DNA of 33,665 bases from Vreelandella jeotgali Hwa (GTDB taxonomy: Bacteria; Pseudomonadota; Gammaproteobacteria; Pseudomonadales; Halomonadaceae), in contig NZ_AMQY01000015.1 in assembly GCF_000334215.1 (NCBI RefSeq), positions 1 to 33,665 on the forward strand, written 5' to 3'. This document shows positions 17,871-26,191 of the stretch, piece by piece. Each line of letters opens with the position of its first letter. Position 1 is the stretch's first letter. The position numbers were made by a program, and so were the translations under genes. The notes under the pieces were generated by a model, which made no database searches, was not told the DNA's origin, and saw only the letters and a program-made list of their open reading frames with translations.

Positions 17871-18602
17871 TCAGGCGGGCACACCGCTATGGAAACGAAA
17901 CTCGGCGTCCGGCGAGCGGATCAGTTCGGCCTCGCGGGCCACGAAAAAGGCGATGCGGTCGTCCAGCGGCGCATCGGTCTGTTCCCGGGCCAGCAGCAGA
18001 TAGTCTTCAAAGTGCCGGCCTTCGGACTTCACCAGAGAGCGGTAAAACCGCGCCAGCTCGGCATCCAGGCAGGGAATCAGCCGGGCAAAGCGCTCGCAGC
18101 TGCGCGCTTCGATCAGCGCGCCCACAATCAGCACGTCAATCAGACGCTCGGGGTCATTGGGCCGCACATGCCGACGCAACCCTTCGGCATAGCGCGACGC
18201 GCTGAGGTGGCGATAGGTCACGTCGCGCTTTTCCATCAGCTTGACCACCTGCTCGAAATGCAGCAGCTCTTCCCGCGCCAGCTGGGCCATCTTGCTCAGC
18301 AACAGCGGCTGGTCGACGTAGCGATACAGCAGGCTCATGGCCGTGGACGCGGCTTTCTTTTCGCACTGGGCGTGATCAATCAGCAGCGTTTCCGGGTGCA
18401 AAAGCGCCTCTTCCAGCCAGGCGTCGGGGGTCGAACAGCCCAAAAACGCCAGCAAGCTCTCGGGCAGGAGGTCGTCGGCACTGAGCCCGTGACCGACCGA
18501 AGCCGGCGGCCGGGTGCCGGACAGGGATGACGTATCGGGATCGGCGGTGGACCCCGCCTCGGCTGCTACGTCAGCGTGGGAAAAAGGCGCGGATGGCGTC
18601 AT
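17871..18602 (-). CDS. miaE: MiaE, tRNA-(ms2io6A)-hydroxylase
   Basis: The 243-aa non-haem di-iron monooxygenase hydroxylates the isopentenyl group of ms2i6A37 in tRNAs reading UNN codons. Di-iron ligand motifs are visible: HAQCEKKA (Glu81), REELLHFEQ (Glu112, His115), EARSCERF (Glu165/170) and SEGRHFEDY (Glu194, His197). About 40 polar residues precede the conserved core, with no clear ribosome site at the ATG used, so the true start may be slightly downstream. A GTG or TTG start is possible. It is the first gene of a two-gene minus-strand unit with the 1304-aa regulator. Divergent from acnB across 387 bases. Confidence 0.9.
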   Translation of the reverse strand: MTPSAPFSHADVAAEAGSTADPDTSSLSGTRPPASVGHGLSADDLLPESLLAFLGCSTPDAWLEEALLHPETLLIDHAQCEKKAASTAMSLLYRYVDQPLLLSKMAQLAREELLHFEQVVKLMEKRDVTYRHLSASRYAEGLRRHVRPNDPERLIDVLIVGALIEARSCERFARLIPCLDAELARFYRSLVKSEGRHFEDYLLLAREQTDAPLDDRIAFFVAREAELIRSPDAEFRFHSGVPA

Positions 18603-18819
18603 GGTCGGATACCCGTGCGGCTGGGAACGTCTGGAATCACTCGGCGGCGCGTTACCCCATCAGATGGATCGGTCAACCGCGTCGGCGAGCCCGTTTATCG
18701 CGCTTATGGTAACGCGGCGTCACCGGAATCACACACCCGCTGACGTAGTAAAACTCCCTGAGCATGACCTTTGGGACGCCAAGGCTGGCATTTTACGCCA
18801 TGCCCTGCCCCCAAAGTGC

Positions 18820-18839
18820 AACCCCGCCATGCCGGGGTT
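18820..18839. terminator. GC-rich hairpin upstream of the acnB promoter
   Basis: AACCCCG (18820-18826) pairs with CGGGGTT (18833-18839) around a 6-base loop. No T-run follows on either strand, so it may insulate acnB from upstream transcription only weakly. It could also be a structure in the region between the two divergent transcripts. Confidence 0.4.
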
Positions 18840-18842
18840 TGC

Positions 18843-18871
18843 TTAACATTGTCAACAGTTTTCCGTAAACT
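18843..18871 (+). promoter_or_regulatory. Sigma-70 promoter of acnB
   Basis: TTAACA (18843-18848), an exact 17-bp spacer and TAAACT (18866-18871) form a good match to the consensus. The predicted start near 18878 leaves a leader of about 110 nt, GC-rich, before the GTG. Confidence 0.65.
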
Positions 18872-18989
18872 TCAGCCGGTCCGCACCGCCGGCGTGCCGC
18901 ATTCTCGGCGGCGACCCCGTTAGATCGCCCCGGGGCTCGCCGCCGCGCTTGTTCACGCAGCTTATCCACGCAACAGAGAGGGTTCCCCC

Positions 18990-21593
18990 GTGCTTGAAGC
19001 CTACCGTCAACATGTTTCCGAACGCGCCGAGGCAGGGGTTCCGCCCAAGCCGCTGGATGCCGAACAGGCCGCTGCTCTGGTCGAGCTGCTGAAAAATCCG
19101 CCGGCTGGCGAAGAAGAATTTATTCTGGATCTGATGACCCAGCGCATTCCGCCGGGCGTGGATGAGGCCGCCTACGTCAAGGCCGGCTTTCTCACCGCCA
19201 TCGCCCGGGGCGAGGCCGAGTCGCCGCTGATCGATAAAATTCATGCGGTCAAACTGCTGGGTACCATGCAGGGCGGCTATAACATTGCCTCGCTAACCGA
19301 GCTGCTGGACGACAAGGCGCTGGCAAAGGAAGCCGGCGAGCAGCTCAAGCATACCCTGCTGATGTTCGACGCCTTTCACGACGTCGAAGAACGCGCCCGG
19401 GCCGGCAACGCCGTGGCCCAGGACGTACTGGAATCCTGGGCCGAGGCCGAATGGTTTTTGTCCAAACCGGCGCTGGCCGAAAAGATCACCCTGACCGTGT
19501 TCAAGGTGCCCGGCGAAACCAACACCGACGATCTTTCGCCGGCGCCGGACGCCTGGTCGCGCCCGGACATTCCGCTGCATGGCAATGCCATGTTGAAAAA
19601 CCCGCGCGACGGCATCGAGCCCGAAGCGCCCGGCGAAACCGGCCCGCTCAAGCAGATCGAAGCGGTCAGGGCCAAGGGCCATCCGGTGGTTTACGTCGGC
19701 GACGTGGTGGGCACCGGCTCCTCGCGCAAATCGGCCACCAACTCGGTGCTGTGGTTCTTCGGCGACGACATTCCCTACGCGCCCAACAAGCGTGCCGGCG
19801 GCTTCTGCTTTGGCGGCAGCGTCGCGCCGATTTTCTTCAATACCATGGAAGATTCCGGCGCCCTGCCCATCGAAATGGACGTCGAGAATCTCAACATGGG
19901 CGATGTGATCGACGTCTACCCCTATGCCGGCAAGGTCTGCCGCCACGGCACCGACAAGGTCATCACCACCTTTTCGCTGAAAACCCAGCTGCTGCTCGAC
20001 GAAGTGCGCGCCGGCGGCCGGATTCCGCTGATCATCGGCCGCGGGCTGACCGCCAAGGCGCGGGAGTCGCTCAACCTGCCCGCCTCCGAGGTCTTCCGCC
20101 TGCCCGAGCAGCCGGAAAACAGCGGCAAGGGGTTCACCCTGGCGCAAAAGATGGTGGGCAAGGCCTGCGGTCTCGACGGCGTACGCCCGGGCATGTACTG
20201 CGAACCCAAAATGACCACCGTGGGCTCTCAGGATACTACCGGCCCCATGACCCGCGACGAGCTCAAGGATCTGGCCTGCCTGGGCTTCCAGGCCGATCTG
20301 GTCATGCAGTCGTTCTGCCACACCAGCGCCTACCCCAAACCGGTGGACGTGGATACTCACCACACCCTGCCGGACTTCATCATGAACCGCGGGGGCGTCT
20401 CGCTGCGCCCGGGCGACGGCATCATCCACTCCTGGCTCAACCGCATGCTGCTGCCCGATACAGTGGGCACCGGCGGCGATTCGCACACCCGTTTCCCCAT
20501 GGGGATTTCCTTCCCTGCGGGGTCGGGGCTGGTGGCCTTCGCCGCCGCCACCGGCGTCATGCCGCTGGACATGCCGGAATCGATTCTGGTGCGTTTCAAG
20601 GGCAAGCGTCAGCCCGGTGTGACCCTGCGCGATCTGGTTCACGCCATTCCCTACTACGGCATCCAGCAGGGGCTTTTGACCGTGGAGAAGTCGGGCAAGA
20701 AAAACGCCTTCTCCGGCCGCGTGCTGGAAATCGAGGGGCTCGAGGATCTCACCGCCGAGCAGGCCTTCGAGCTCTCCGACGCCTCCGCCGAGCGCAGCGC
20801 CGCGGGCTGTACCATCACGCTCTCCGAAGACAGCGTAACCGAGTATCTGACGTCCAACATCACGCTGCTCAAGTGGATGCTGGGTCAGGGCTACGGCGAC
20901 GCGCGCACCATCGGGCGGCGCATCAAGGCCATGGAAGCCTGGCTGGAAGATCCAAGCCTGATGCGCGCCGACGCCGATGCCGAATACGCCGAGGTCATCG
21001 AGATCGACCTGGATCAACTCAGCGAGCCGGTGCTCTGCGCGCCCAACGACCCCGACGACGCCCGCCTGCTGTCCGATGTTACCGGCGAGACCATCGACGA
21101 GGTTTTCATCGGCTCGTGCATGACCAACATCGGCCACTTCCGCGCCGCCGGCAAGCTGCTGGAAAAACAGCCCGCCGGCAGCCTGAATACGCGTCTATGG
21201 CTCGCCCCGCCGACCCGGATGGACCAGCATCAGCTCACCGCTGAAGGCTATTACGGTATCTTCGGTCGCGCCGGGGCGCGCATGGAAATGCCCGGCTGTT
21301 CGCTGTGCATGGGCAACCAGGCGCGGGTCGCGGCCAAAAGCACCGTGGTCTCCACCTCCACGCGTAACTTCCCCAACCGCCTGGGCGACGGCGCCGATGT
21401 CTACCTCGCCTCGGCCGAGCTGGCCGCGGTAGCCGCGGTGGAAGGCCGCCTGCCCACGGTCAGCGAATATCGCCGTTACATGAGCGAGCTGGATACCATG
21501 ACCGGCGAAATTTATCGCTACATGAACTTCCACGAAATCGAGGAATACCTGAACGTCGCCTCGAACGTGATTCCTCTCGCCGAAGAAGCCTGA
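18990..21593 (+). CDS. acnB: Aconitate hydratase B
   Basis: The 867-aa enzyme interconverts citrate and isocitrate in the TCA cycle and may bind mRNA as an apo-protein in this family. The N-terminal HEAT-like domain ([15 protein letters not shown] onwards) is specific to AcnB. The mobile domain-4 block ([16 protein letters not shown]) follows it, as expected for AcnB's order. The [4Fe-4S] ligands are Cys710 (GSCMTN), Cys770 and Cys773 ([10 protein letters not shown]), matching the E. coli numbering closely (865 aa). The start is a GTG at 18990 with AGAGAGGG upstream, and the first residues align with family members. It has its own promoter and a strong terminator, so it forms a single-gene unit. 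Confidence 0.97.
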   Translation: MLEAYRQHVSERAEAGVPPKPLDAEQAAALVELLKNPPAGEEEFILDLMTQRIPPGVDEAAYVKAGFLTAIARGEAESPLIDKIHAVKLLGTMQGGYNIASLTELLDDKALAKEAGEQLKHTLLMFDAFHDVEERARAGNAVAQDVLESWAEAEWFLSKPALAEKITLTVFKVPGETNTDDLSPAPDAWSRPDIPLHGNAMLKNPRDGIEPEAPGETGPLKQIEAVRAKGHPVVYVGDVVGTGSSRKSATNSVLWFFGDDIPYAPNKRAGGFCFGGSVAPIFFNTMEDSGALPIEMDVENLNMGDVIDVYPYAGKVCRHGTDKVITTFSLKTQLLLDEVRAGGRIPLIIGRGLTAKARESLNLPASEVFRLPEQPENSGKGFTLAQKMVGKACGLDGVRPGMYCEPKMTTVGSQDTTGPMTRDELKDLACLGFQADLVMQSFCHTSAYPKPVDVDTHHTLPDFIMNRGGVSLRPGDGIIHSWLNRMLLPDTVGTGGDSHTRFPMGISFPAGSGLVAFAAATGVMPLDMPESILVRFKGKRQPGVTLRDLVHAIPYYGIQQGLLTVEKSGKKNAFSGRVLEIEGLEDLTAEQAFELSDASAERSAAGCTITLSEDSVTEYLTSNITLLKWMLGQGYGDARTIGRRIKAMEAWLEDPSLMRADADAEYAEVIEIDLDQLSEPVLCAPNDPDDARLLSDVTGETIDEVFIGSCMTNIGHFRAAGKLLEKQPAGSLNTRLWLAPPTRMDQHQLTAEGYYGIFGRAGARMEMPGCSLCMGNQARVAAKSTVVSTSTRNFPNRLGDGADVYLASAELAAVAAVEGRLPTVSEYRRYMSELDTMTGEIYRYMNFHEIEEYLNVASNVIPLAEEA

Positions 21594-21619
21594 GGCCAGG
21601 CAGGGTAAAGCTGCCCATC

Positions 21620-21649
21620 AGCCGGCCTGAATTTTCAGGCCGGCTTTTT
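21620..21649 (+). terminator. Rho-independent terminator of acnB
   Basis: GCCGGCCTGA (21621-21630) and TCAGGCCGGC (21635-21644) form a perfect 10-bp stem with a 4-base loop, followed by TTTTT. It lies 27 bases after the acnB stop. Confidence 0.93.
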
Positions 21650-21734
21650 CGTGAAATCGGCTTTTTGTGAAGTCGTTTTTTATAAAAATAGCCAAGCACG
21701 CAGAACGCCAAGCCAACCATTGCGGAGACACAGC

Positions 21735-22244
21735 ATGACAACGCCCAACGTGACAGTCCCCGAACAGAGTATCGTGACGCCGGATATCTGCGACGCTCAC
21801 CCCGAGGTGCAGGCGATTCCGGCACAGTTCACCAACTTTGGCGGCGTATCCGCCTTTGCCGGGCCGATACGTACCGTGGCCTGCTTTGAAGATAATTCCA
21901 TGGTCAAGCAGGCCGTTGCCGAGCCGGGCAACGGTAGCGTTCTGGTCGTGGACGGCGGCGGCTCCATGCGCTGTGCCATGCTCGGCGATATGCTCGCCGA
22001 AAAGGCCGCGGCGAACGGCTGGGCCGGCATTGTGATGTATGGCTGCGTCCGCGACGTGGATATCCTCGCGCGCACCTCGCTGGGGGTTCAGGCGCTGGGC
22101 CACCACCCGCGCAAGAGCGAAAAGCGCGGTGAAGGCACGCGGGATATTGCCGTGGATATCGCCGGCGTCAACGTACGCCCGGAGCAATGGCTGTACGCCG
22201 ACAACAACGGCATCCTGGTGTCGGAACAGGAACTCTCGCTGTAG
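21735..22244 (+). CDS. RraA-family protein (RNase E inhibitor or HMG aldolase-like)
   Basis: The 169-aa protein has the RraA fold. Landmarks are PDICDAHP at the start, VVDGGGSMRCAMLGDMLAEKA (72-91) and the substrate/metal loop ending in GCVRD (Arg106, Asp107). The family includes E. coli RraA, which binds RNase E, and 4-hydroxy-4-methyl-2-oxoglutarate/oxaloacetate aldolases that share the G-R-D signature. Sequence alone does not settle which applies, and both activities may coexist. The start ATG at 21735 has CGGAG upstream. The frame is open further back, into the acnB terminator region, without support. It sits between acnB and the phosphodiesterase gene. Confidence 0.9.
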   Translation: MTTPNVTVPEQSIVTPDICDAHPEVQAIPAQFTNFGGVSAFAGPIRTVACFEDNSMVKQAVAEPGNGSVLVVDGGGSMRCAMLGDMLAEKAAANGWAGIVMYGCVRDVDILARTSLGVQALGHHPRKSEKRGEGTRDIAVDIAGVNVRPEQWLYADNNGILVSEQELSL

Positions 22245-22277
22245 ACCTCGAAACGACAGCCTGTATGCTGCGTCGGT

Positions 22278-24185
22278 ATGTTGTTTGATTCTCCCCACAC
22301 CCGACCGCTGGCCCGGCTGGGGTTATCGCTGTGGCAGGTTTTTCATCGCCGTCTGCGGGTGCTGATTGCCTTCCACCTGATGTTTACCCTGCTGGCCTCC
22401 ACGCTGCTGTTGCCCGCGGTGGCCTGGATCACCCGGGCGCTCTACGCCCGGCTGGGCTCCGACGTTGTCACCCTGGACAAACTCGTAGCGCTGCTGTTCA
22501 CGCCGGCGGGCATCGCCGGCGCGCTGGCGGCTCAGGGGCTGGCTTTCTGCCTGCTTTACTGGCAACAGGCCGGCATGTTGCAAGTGGCCACCGGCCAGCA
22601 GACGCCGGGGCATTATCGCCCGGCGCTGACGGCGCTATGGCTGAGCACCCGGCGCCTGCCGGCACTGGCGGGGCTGGTCTTTCTGCAGGTCGGCAGCCAT
22701 CTTTTGCTGCTGGCCCCGTTCATGGCCGGTATGGCCTGGCTGTACGATGCCTGGCTGGGCGGGCTGGATACCTACTACCTGCAAAAGGTGCGCCCGCCGG
22801 AACTCTGGTACTTCATCGCCTCCGCCCTGCCGCTGCTCGCGCTCTGGATGGGGCTCGCCGGTCGGCTATACCTGCGCTGGCTGCTGGCGTTGCCGCTGGT
22901 CGCGCTGGAACAGGAAACGCCGCTGAAGGCGCTTTCCCGCAGCGTCGCGCTGACCCGGGGCGGGCATCGTTCCATCGCCGCCGCGGTGCTGCTGGTACTC
23001 GCGGGTATTATCGCGCTGCCCGTGGTTGCCACCCTGGCGTACGATGCGCTGTTTACCCCGCTGCTGGACTGGCTGCCCAAACGCCACGCCGTGCTGTTGC
23101 CCGCCATGTTCGTCTATCTGACGGGCTATGTGCTGCTGACGCTTGCGCTGACGTTTGCGGGCATTGCCTTCAATGCCCTGCTGTCGGCATGCCTGTACCG
23201 GCAGCGAGCGGCCCCGCACGCGCATGTCGATACGCCCGGCGCCTACCGTGCGGGTCGTATGGCCTGGACCCTGGAATTGACCGTGTTTATTCTGGCGGCC
23301 GCTCAGGCCGGCTGGATGGTCAACAGCTTCGATCTCGACGACGACGTGGCGATCATTGCCCACCGCGGCAGCTCCAAACGCGCGCCGGAAAACACCCTGC
23401 CGGCCTTTCGTCTGGCCGCCCGCGAAGGCGCCGATGCCGTCGAGCTGGACGTAAGGCTAAGCGCGGATGACGTTGTCATGGTCTATCACGACAGCGACCT
23501 GACCCGACTCACCGGCGATACGCGCACCTTTGGCAACCTGACCCGGGAAGAGCTGGGGCGTTTCGACATCGGCAGCTGGTTCGGCCATGACTTTCGCGGC
23601 GAGCGCATCCCCACGCTGGACCAGGTAATCGACGCCATGCGCGGTCGCGCCGGCATCATGATCGAGCTCAAACCCGCTCCCGGGCGCGGTCCCGCGCTGG
23701 CCCGGGGCGTCATGGCATCGCTCGACCGGGAAACCCGAGCCCGCTACGTCTGCTGGGCCAACGCCGACGACGCCATCAGCGCTTACGCTCGCTGCGGCTA
23801 TCCCGACGCCCGGCGGGAAATGCGCCTGGCCTCCATGTCACCGGCGCTGGTGGCCAGGCTCAACGACCTGGCCCCCGAGATGCGCACCACCCTGCTGGCC
23901 CAGCTGGTGATTCCCGGCACGCTGGACCGCTACGGCTTCGACGCCCTGGGGCTACGCCACAACCGCATCAGCGAAGACGAAATGCGGCTGGCGGCCACCT
24001 ACGGCTACGACGTTCACGCCTGGACCGTCAACCGTCGCGAACGCATGGCCACCCTGATCGACATGGGCGTCGATGCGATCATCACCGACTACCCCGATCG
24101 TCTTGCCGCGCTGCTCGACGATCGCCGCCAACTCAGCGACGCCGGCCTGCTGCTGCTCAAGCTGCATGGTCGCGTGAAGCGCTAG
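22278..24185 (+). CDS. Membrane-domain glycerophosphodiester phosphodiesterase
   Basis: The 635-aa protein has two parts. Residues 1-340 form a polytopic membrane domain (about seven to eight hydrophobic segments) of the type found with GDPD enzymes. Residues 350-620 form a GDPD TIM barrel carrying HRG (362-364), PEN (370-372), Glu389/Asp391 and the second catalytic His404 (YHDSDL). The IELKPAP block supplies a further metal ligand. The enzyme should cleave glycerophosphodiesters, or polyglycerol phosphates as some membrane GDPDs do, releasing glycerol-3-phosphate. The barrel's side of the membrane is not fixed by sequence. No good ribosome site precedes the ATG at 22278. It ends in a 17-bp tandem duplication. 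Confidence 0.9.
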   Translation: MLFDSPHTRPLARLGLSLWQVFHRRLRVLIAFHLMFTLLASTLLLPAVAWITRALYARLGSDVVTLDKLVALLFTPAGIAGALAAQGLAFCLLYWQQAGMLQVATGQQTPGHYRPALTALWLSTRRLPALAGLVFLQVGSHLLLLAPFMAGMAWLYDAWLGGLDTYYLQKVRPPELWYFIASALPLLALWMGLAGRLYLRWLLALPLVALEQETPLKALSRSVALTRGGHRSIAAAVLLVLAGIIALPVVATLAYDALFTPLLDWLPKRHAVLLPAMFVYLTGYVLLTLALTFAGIAFNALLSACLYRQRAAPHAHVDTPGAYRAGRMAWTLELTVFILAAAQAGWMVNSFDLDDDVAIIAHRGSSKRAPENTLPAFRLAAREGADAVELDVRLSADDVVMVYHDSDLTRLTGDTRTFGNLTREELGRFDIGSWFGHDFRGERIPTLDQVIDAMRGRAGIMIELKPAPGRGPALARGVMASLDRETRARYVCWANADDAISAYARCGYPDARREMRLASMSPALVARLNDLAPEMRTTLLAQLVIPGTLDRYGFDALGLRHNRISEDEMRLAATYGYDVHAWTVNRRERMATLIDMGVDAIITDYPDRLAALLDDRRQLSDAGLLLLKLHGRVKR

Positions 24186-24205
24186 CGGGCGTGAAGCGCT
24201 AGCGG
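24172..24205. repeat. Perfect 17-bp tandem duplication across a stop codon
   Basis: GCGTGAAGCGCTAGCGG occurs twice head-to-tail (24172-24188 and 24189-24205). The first copy contains the GDPD stop codon. The second lies in the 23-base gap before the convergent ggt stop codon at 24209. It changes neither protein. Confidence 0.95.
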
Positions 24206-24208
24206 CGC

Positions 24209-26062
24209 TCACTCAACGTCATCCCCCATGACCACGCCTTCCCGACGCGGGTCGGCGCCGCCGAACAGGGTGTTGTCGTCCTGACGGACGATGACGCCCA
24301 GCCCGCTGGTCAGCTCGCGATCGTCGAGGGTATGCCCCCGCTCGCTCAGCGCGTCCCGGGTGGCCTCGGGCACACGGCCCTTTTCCACGTAAACGTCGCC
24401 GCCCAGCGTCAACGCATGGGGCAGCGCCAGCGCTTGCTGGGCATCCAGCCCCCAGTCGCGCAGCGCCACCAGCGTTTGCGCCACGTAGGGAATGATCGCC
24501 GCCCCGCCGGGGCTGCCCAGGCTGGCAACAAAGCGACCCACGCCATCGCCTTCGATGCTCGCCCGGCTCGACGCTTCGTCAGCGTCAGCGGTGTCGTGCT
24601 CGAAGACCAGCGTCGGGCTCATGCTGGAACGCGGCCGCTTTCCCGGCTGTACACGGTTGGCGACCGGCTTGCCGTTGACCTCCGGGGTAAAGGAGAAATC
24701 GGTGAGCTGATTGTTGAGCAGATAGCCGCCCGCCAGGCCGGTACCGCCGTCGGCAAGAATCCGCGACCCGAACGCCTGCTCGACGGAGGTCGTCATGGCA
24801 ATGGCGTTGCCGTCAGCGTCCACGATGCTGATATGGCTGGTGCCGTATTCCGGCTGGCGCGGCGGCGTTGCCAGGCTGACGTCAAGCTCGCCCGGCTGGC
24901 CCGGCGATACCGACTCGCCCAGGCTTTTATCCCGGGAGATCAGCTCGGCACGCTTTTGCAGATAGGCCGGCGCCAGCAGGGTCTGCCAGTCACCGCCCGG
25001 CGCCTCGACAAAGGCCGGATCGCCGATATAGCGATTGCGGTCGGCAAAGGCCAGCCGCGAGGCTTCGATAAAGCGGTGCAGCCAGTCGCTGCCGGGCGCG
25101 CCGTTATTCAGCGGCGCCCGGGCCATGGGCTCGTGCGCGAGCAAACCGAGCGTCTGCATGATGGTCAGATGGCCGGAAGACGGCGGCGGAAAACCGCATA
25201 CATCCCACCGCTGCCAGGGAGTACACAGCGGTTCGCGTACTTTGGCGGTATAAGCGTCCAGATCATCCACCGTCAGAGTTCCCGGCGATGCCTGCGACTG
25301 CACACGGTCGGCCAGATCGCTGGCGATGCTGCCACGATAAAACGCACCGCTGCCGTGCCGGGCAATATCCTCAAGCATCGCGGCCAGCGCCGGGTTGGTC
25401 AGGGTGTCGCCCACCGGCAGCGCGTCGCCGTCGTCGGTGTAGTAAAACGCTCGGGCCGCCGGGTTGCGCGGCAGATAGTCGTCGTCCGCGAGGCTCTGAT
25501 GCAGCCGCGGGCTCACCTTGAAGCCGTCCTCGGCCAGGGTAATGACCGGGGCAAACAGCGTCTCCCAGTCCAGCCGGCCGTATTGGTCGTGGGCTTTCTC
25601 GAGCATTTTCACTACCCCCGGCACGCCCACCGAACGGCCGCTGGTGACCGCCTCCATGAAGGCCAGCGGCTTGCCGGCATCATCCAGAAACAGCGTTTCA
25701 TCGGCCCCCGCCGGCGCGGTTTCCCGGCCGTCAAAGGCGGTGACCTTGCGGCCGTCAAAATGCAGCATAAAACCGCCGCCGCCAATACCGCTGGACTGCG
25801 GCTCCACCAGCGCCAGCACCATCTGCACCGCGATGGCGGCGTCAATGGCGTTGCCGCCGGCCTCGAGAATCTGCTCGCCGGCATCCGCAGCCAGCGGGTT
25901 GGCCGCTACGACCGCAAAAGACTCCGTGGCCCAGCCCGGCTTCTCCTCGAATCCCGACCCCGACTCGGGGCTCAGCGCCGGCGTGGCGTAATCGAATCCC
26001 GGCGCCGACAGCGGCAGGAGCAGCATGCCCAGCGGGCAGAGATATCGTCCTAAACGCAGCAT
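24209..26062 (-). CDS. ggt: Gamma-glutamyltranspeptidase / glutathione hydrolase
   Basis: The 617-aa exported precursor self-cleaves into large and small subunits. The N-terminal signal peptide covers about residues 1-21 (RLGRYLCPLGMLLLPLSAPG). Catalytic Thr408 lies in EYGTSHISIVD and would become the small-subunit N-terminus. The oxyanion and lid motifs follow as LLNNQLTDFS and SSMSPTLVF, with GSPGGAAIIPY after. It degrades glutathione and other gamma-glutamyl compounds in the periplasm. I took the ATG at 26062: it begins the signal peptide and has AGGGA upstream. A start at 26131 would put 23 extra residues before the signal and lies on the ppsA terminator. The gene is convergent with the GDPD gene. 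Confidence 0.94.
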   Translation of the reverse strand: MLRLGRYLCPLGMLLLPLSAPGFDYATPALSPESGSGFEEKPGWATESFAVVAANPLAADAGEQILEAGGNAIDAAIAVQMVLALVEPQSSGIGGGGFMLHFDGRKVTAFDGRETAPAGADETLFLDDAGKPLAFMEAVTSGRSVGVPGVVKMLEKAHDQYGRLDWETLFAPVITLAEDGFKVSPRLHQSLADDDYLPRNPAARAFYYTDDGDALPVGDTLTNPALAAMLEDIARHGSGAFYRGSIASDLADRVQSQASPGTLTVDDLDAYTAKVREPLCTPWQRWDVCGFPPPSSGHLTIMQTLGLLAHEPMARAPLNNGAPGSDWLHRFIEASRLAFADRNRYIGDPAFVEAPGGDWQTLLAPAYLQKRAELISRDKSLGESVSPGQPGELDVSLATPPRQPEYGTSHISIVDADGNAIAMTTSVEQAFGSRILADGGTGLAGGYLLNNQLTDFSFTPEVNGKPVANRVQPGKRPRSSMSPTLVFEHDTADADEASSRASIEGDGVGRFVASLGSPGGAAIIPYVAQTLVALRDWGLDAQQALALPHALTLGGDVYVEKGRVPEATRDALSERGHTLDDRELTSGLGVIVRQDDNTLFGGADPRREGVVMGDDVE

Positions 26063-26104
26063 GATGTTGTGTCCCTGGGTTAGGTAACGGCCAGCCCCAA
26101 TATG

Positions 26105-26131
26105 AAAAATGCCCGGCGCGATGCCGGGCAT
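26105..26131 (-). terminator. Rho-independent terminator of ppsA
   Basis: On the minus strand a 9-bp stem (ATGCCCGGC with GCCGGGCAT, 5-base loop) is followed by a short T-run from 26109 down to 26105. It lies about 60 bases past the ppsA stop and just before ggt. Confidence 0.9.
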
Positions 26132-26191
26132 TGGCTGGATTATCGGCTATCGGCCGACGCCGGTGCCATGCTCGAGCATGACATCAGGGCA

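Larger units (their letters stand above)
18603..18989. other. Intergenic region between miaE and acnB
   Basis: This 387-base divergent interval holds no convincing gene. It contains a 67-bp inverted repeat structure (GCGTTACC at 18649-18656 with GGTAACGC at 18708-18715), a compact hairpin at 18820-18839, the acnB promoter and a GC-rich acnB leader. I could not pick a credible miaE promoter. Confidence 0.6.

Noticed and set aside
26063..26131. Upstream ggt start at 26131
   Set aside because: It would put 23 residues ahead of the signal peptide and begin on the ppsA terminator hairpin. The ATG at 26062 has a ribosome site and starts the signal peptide.
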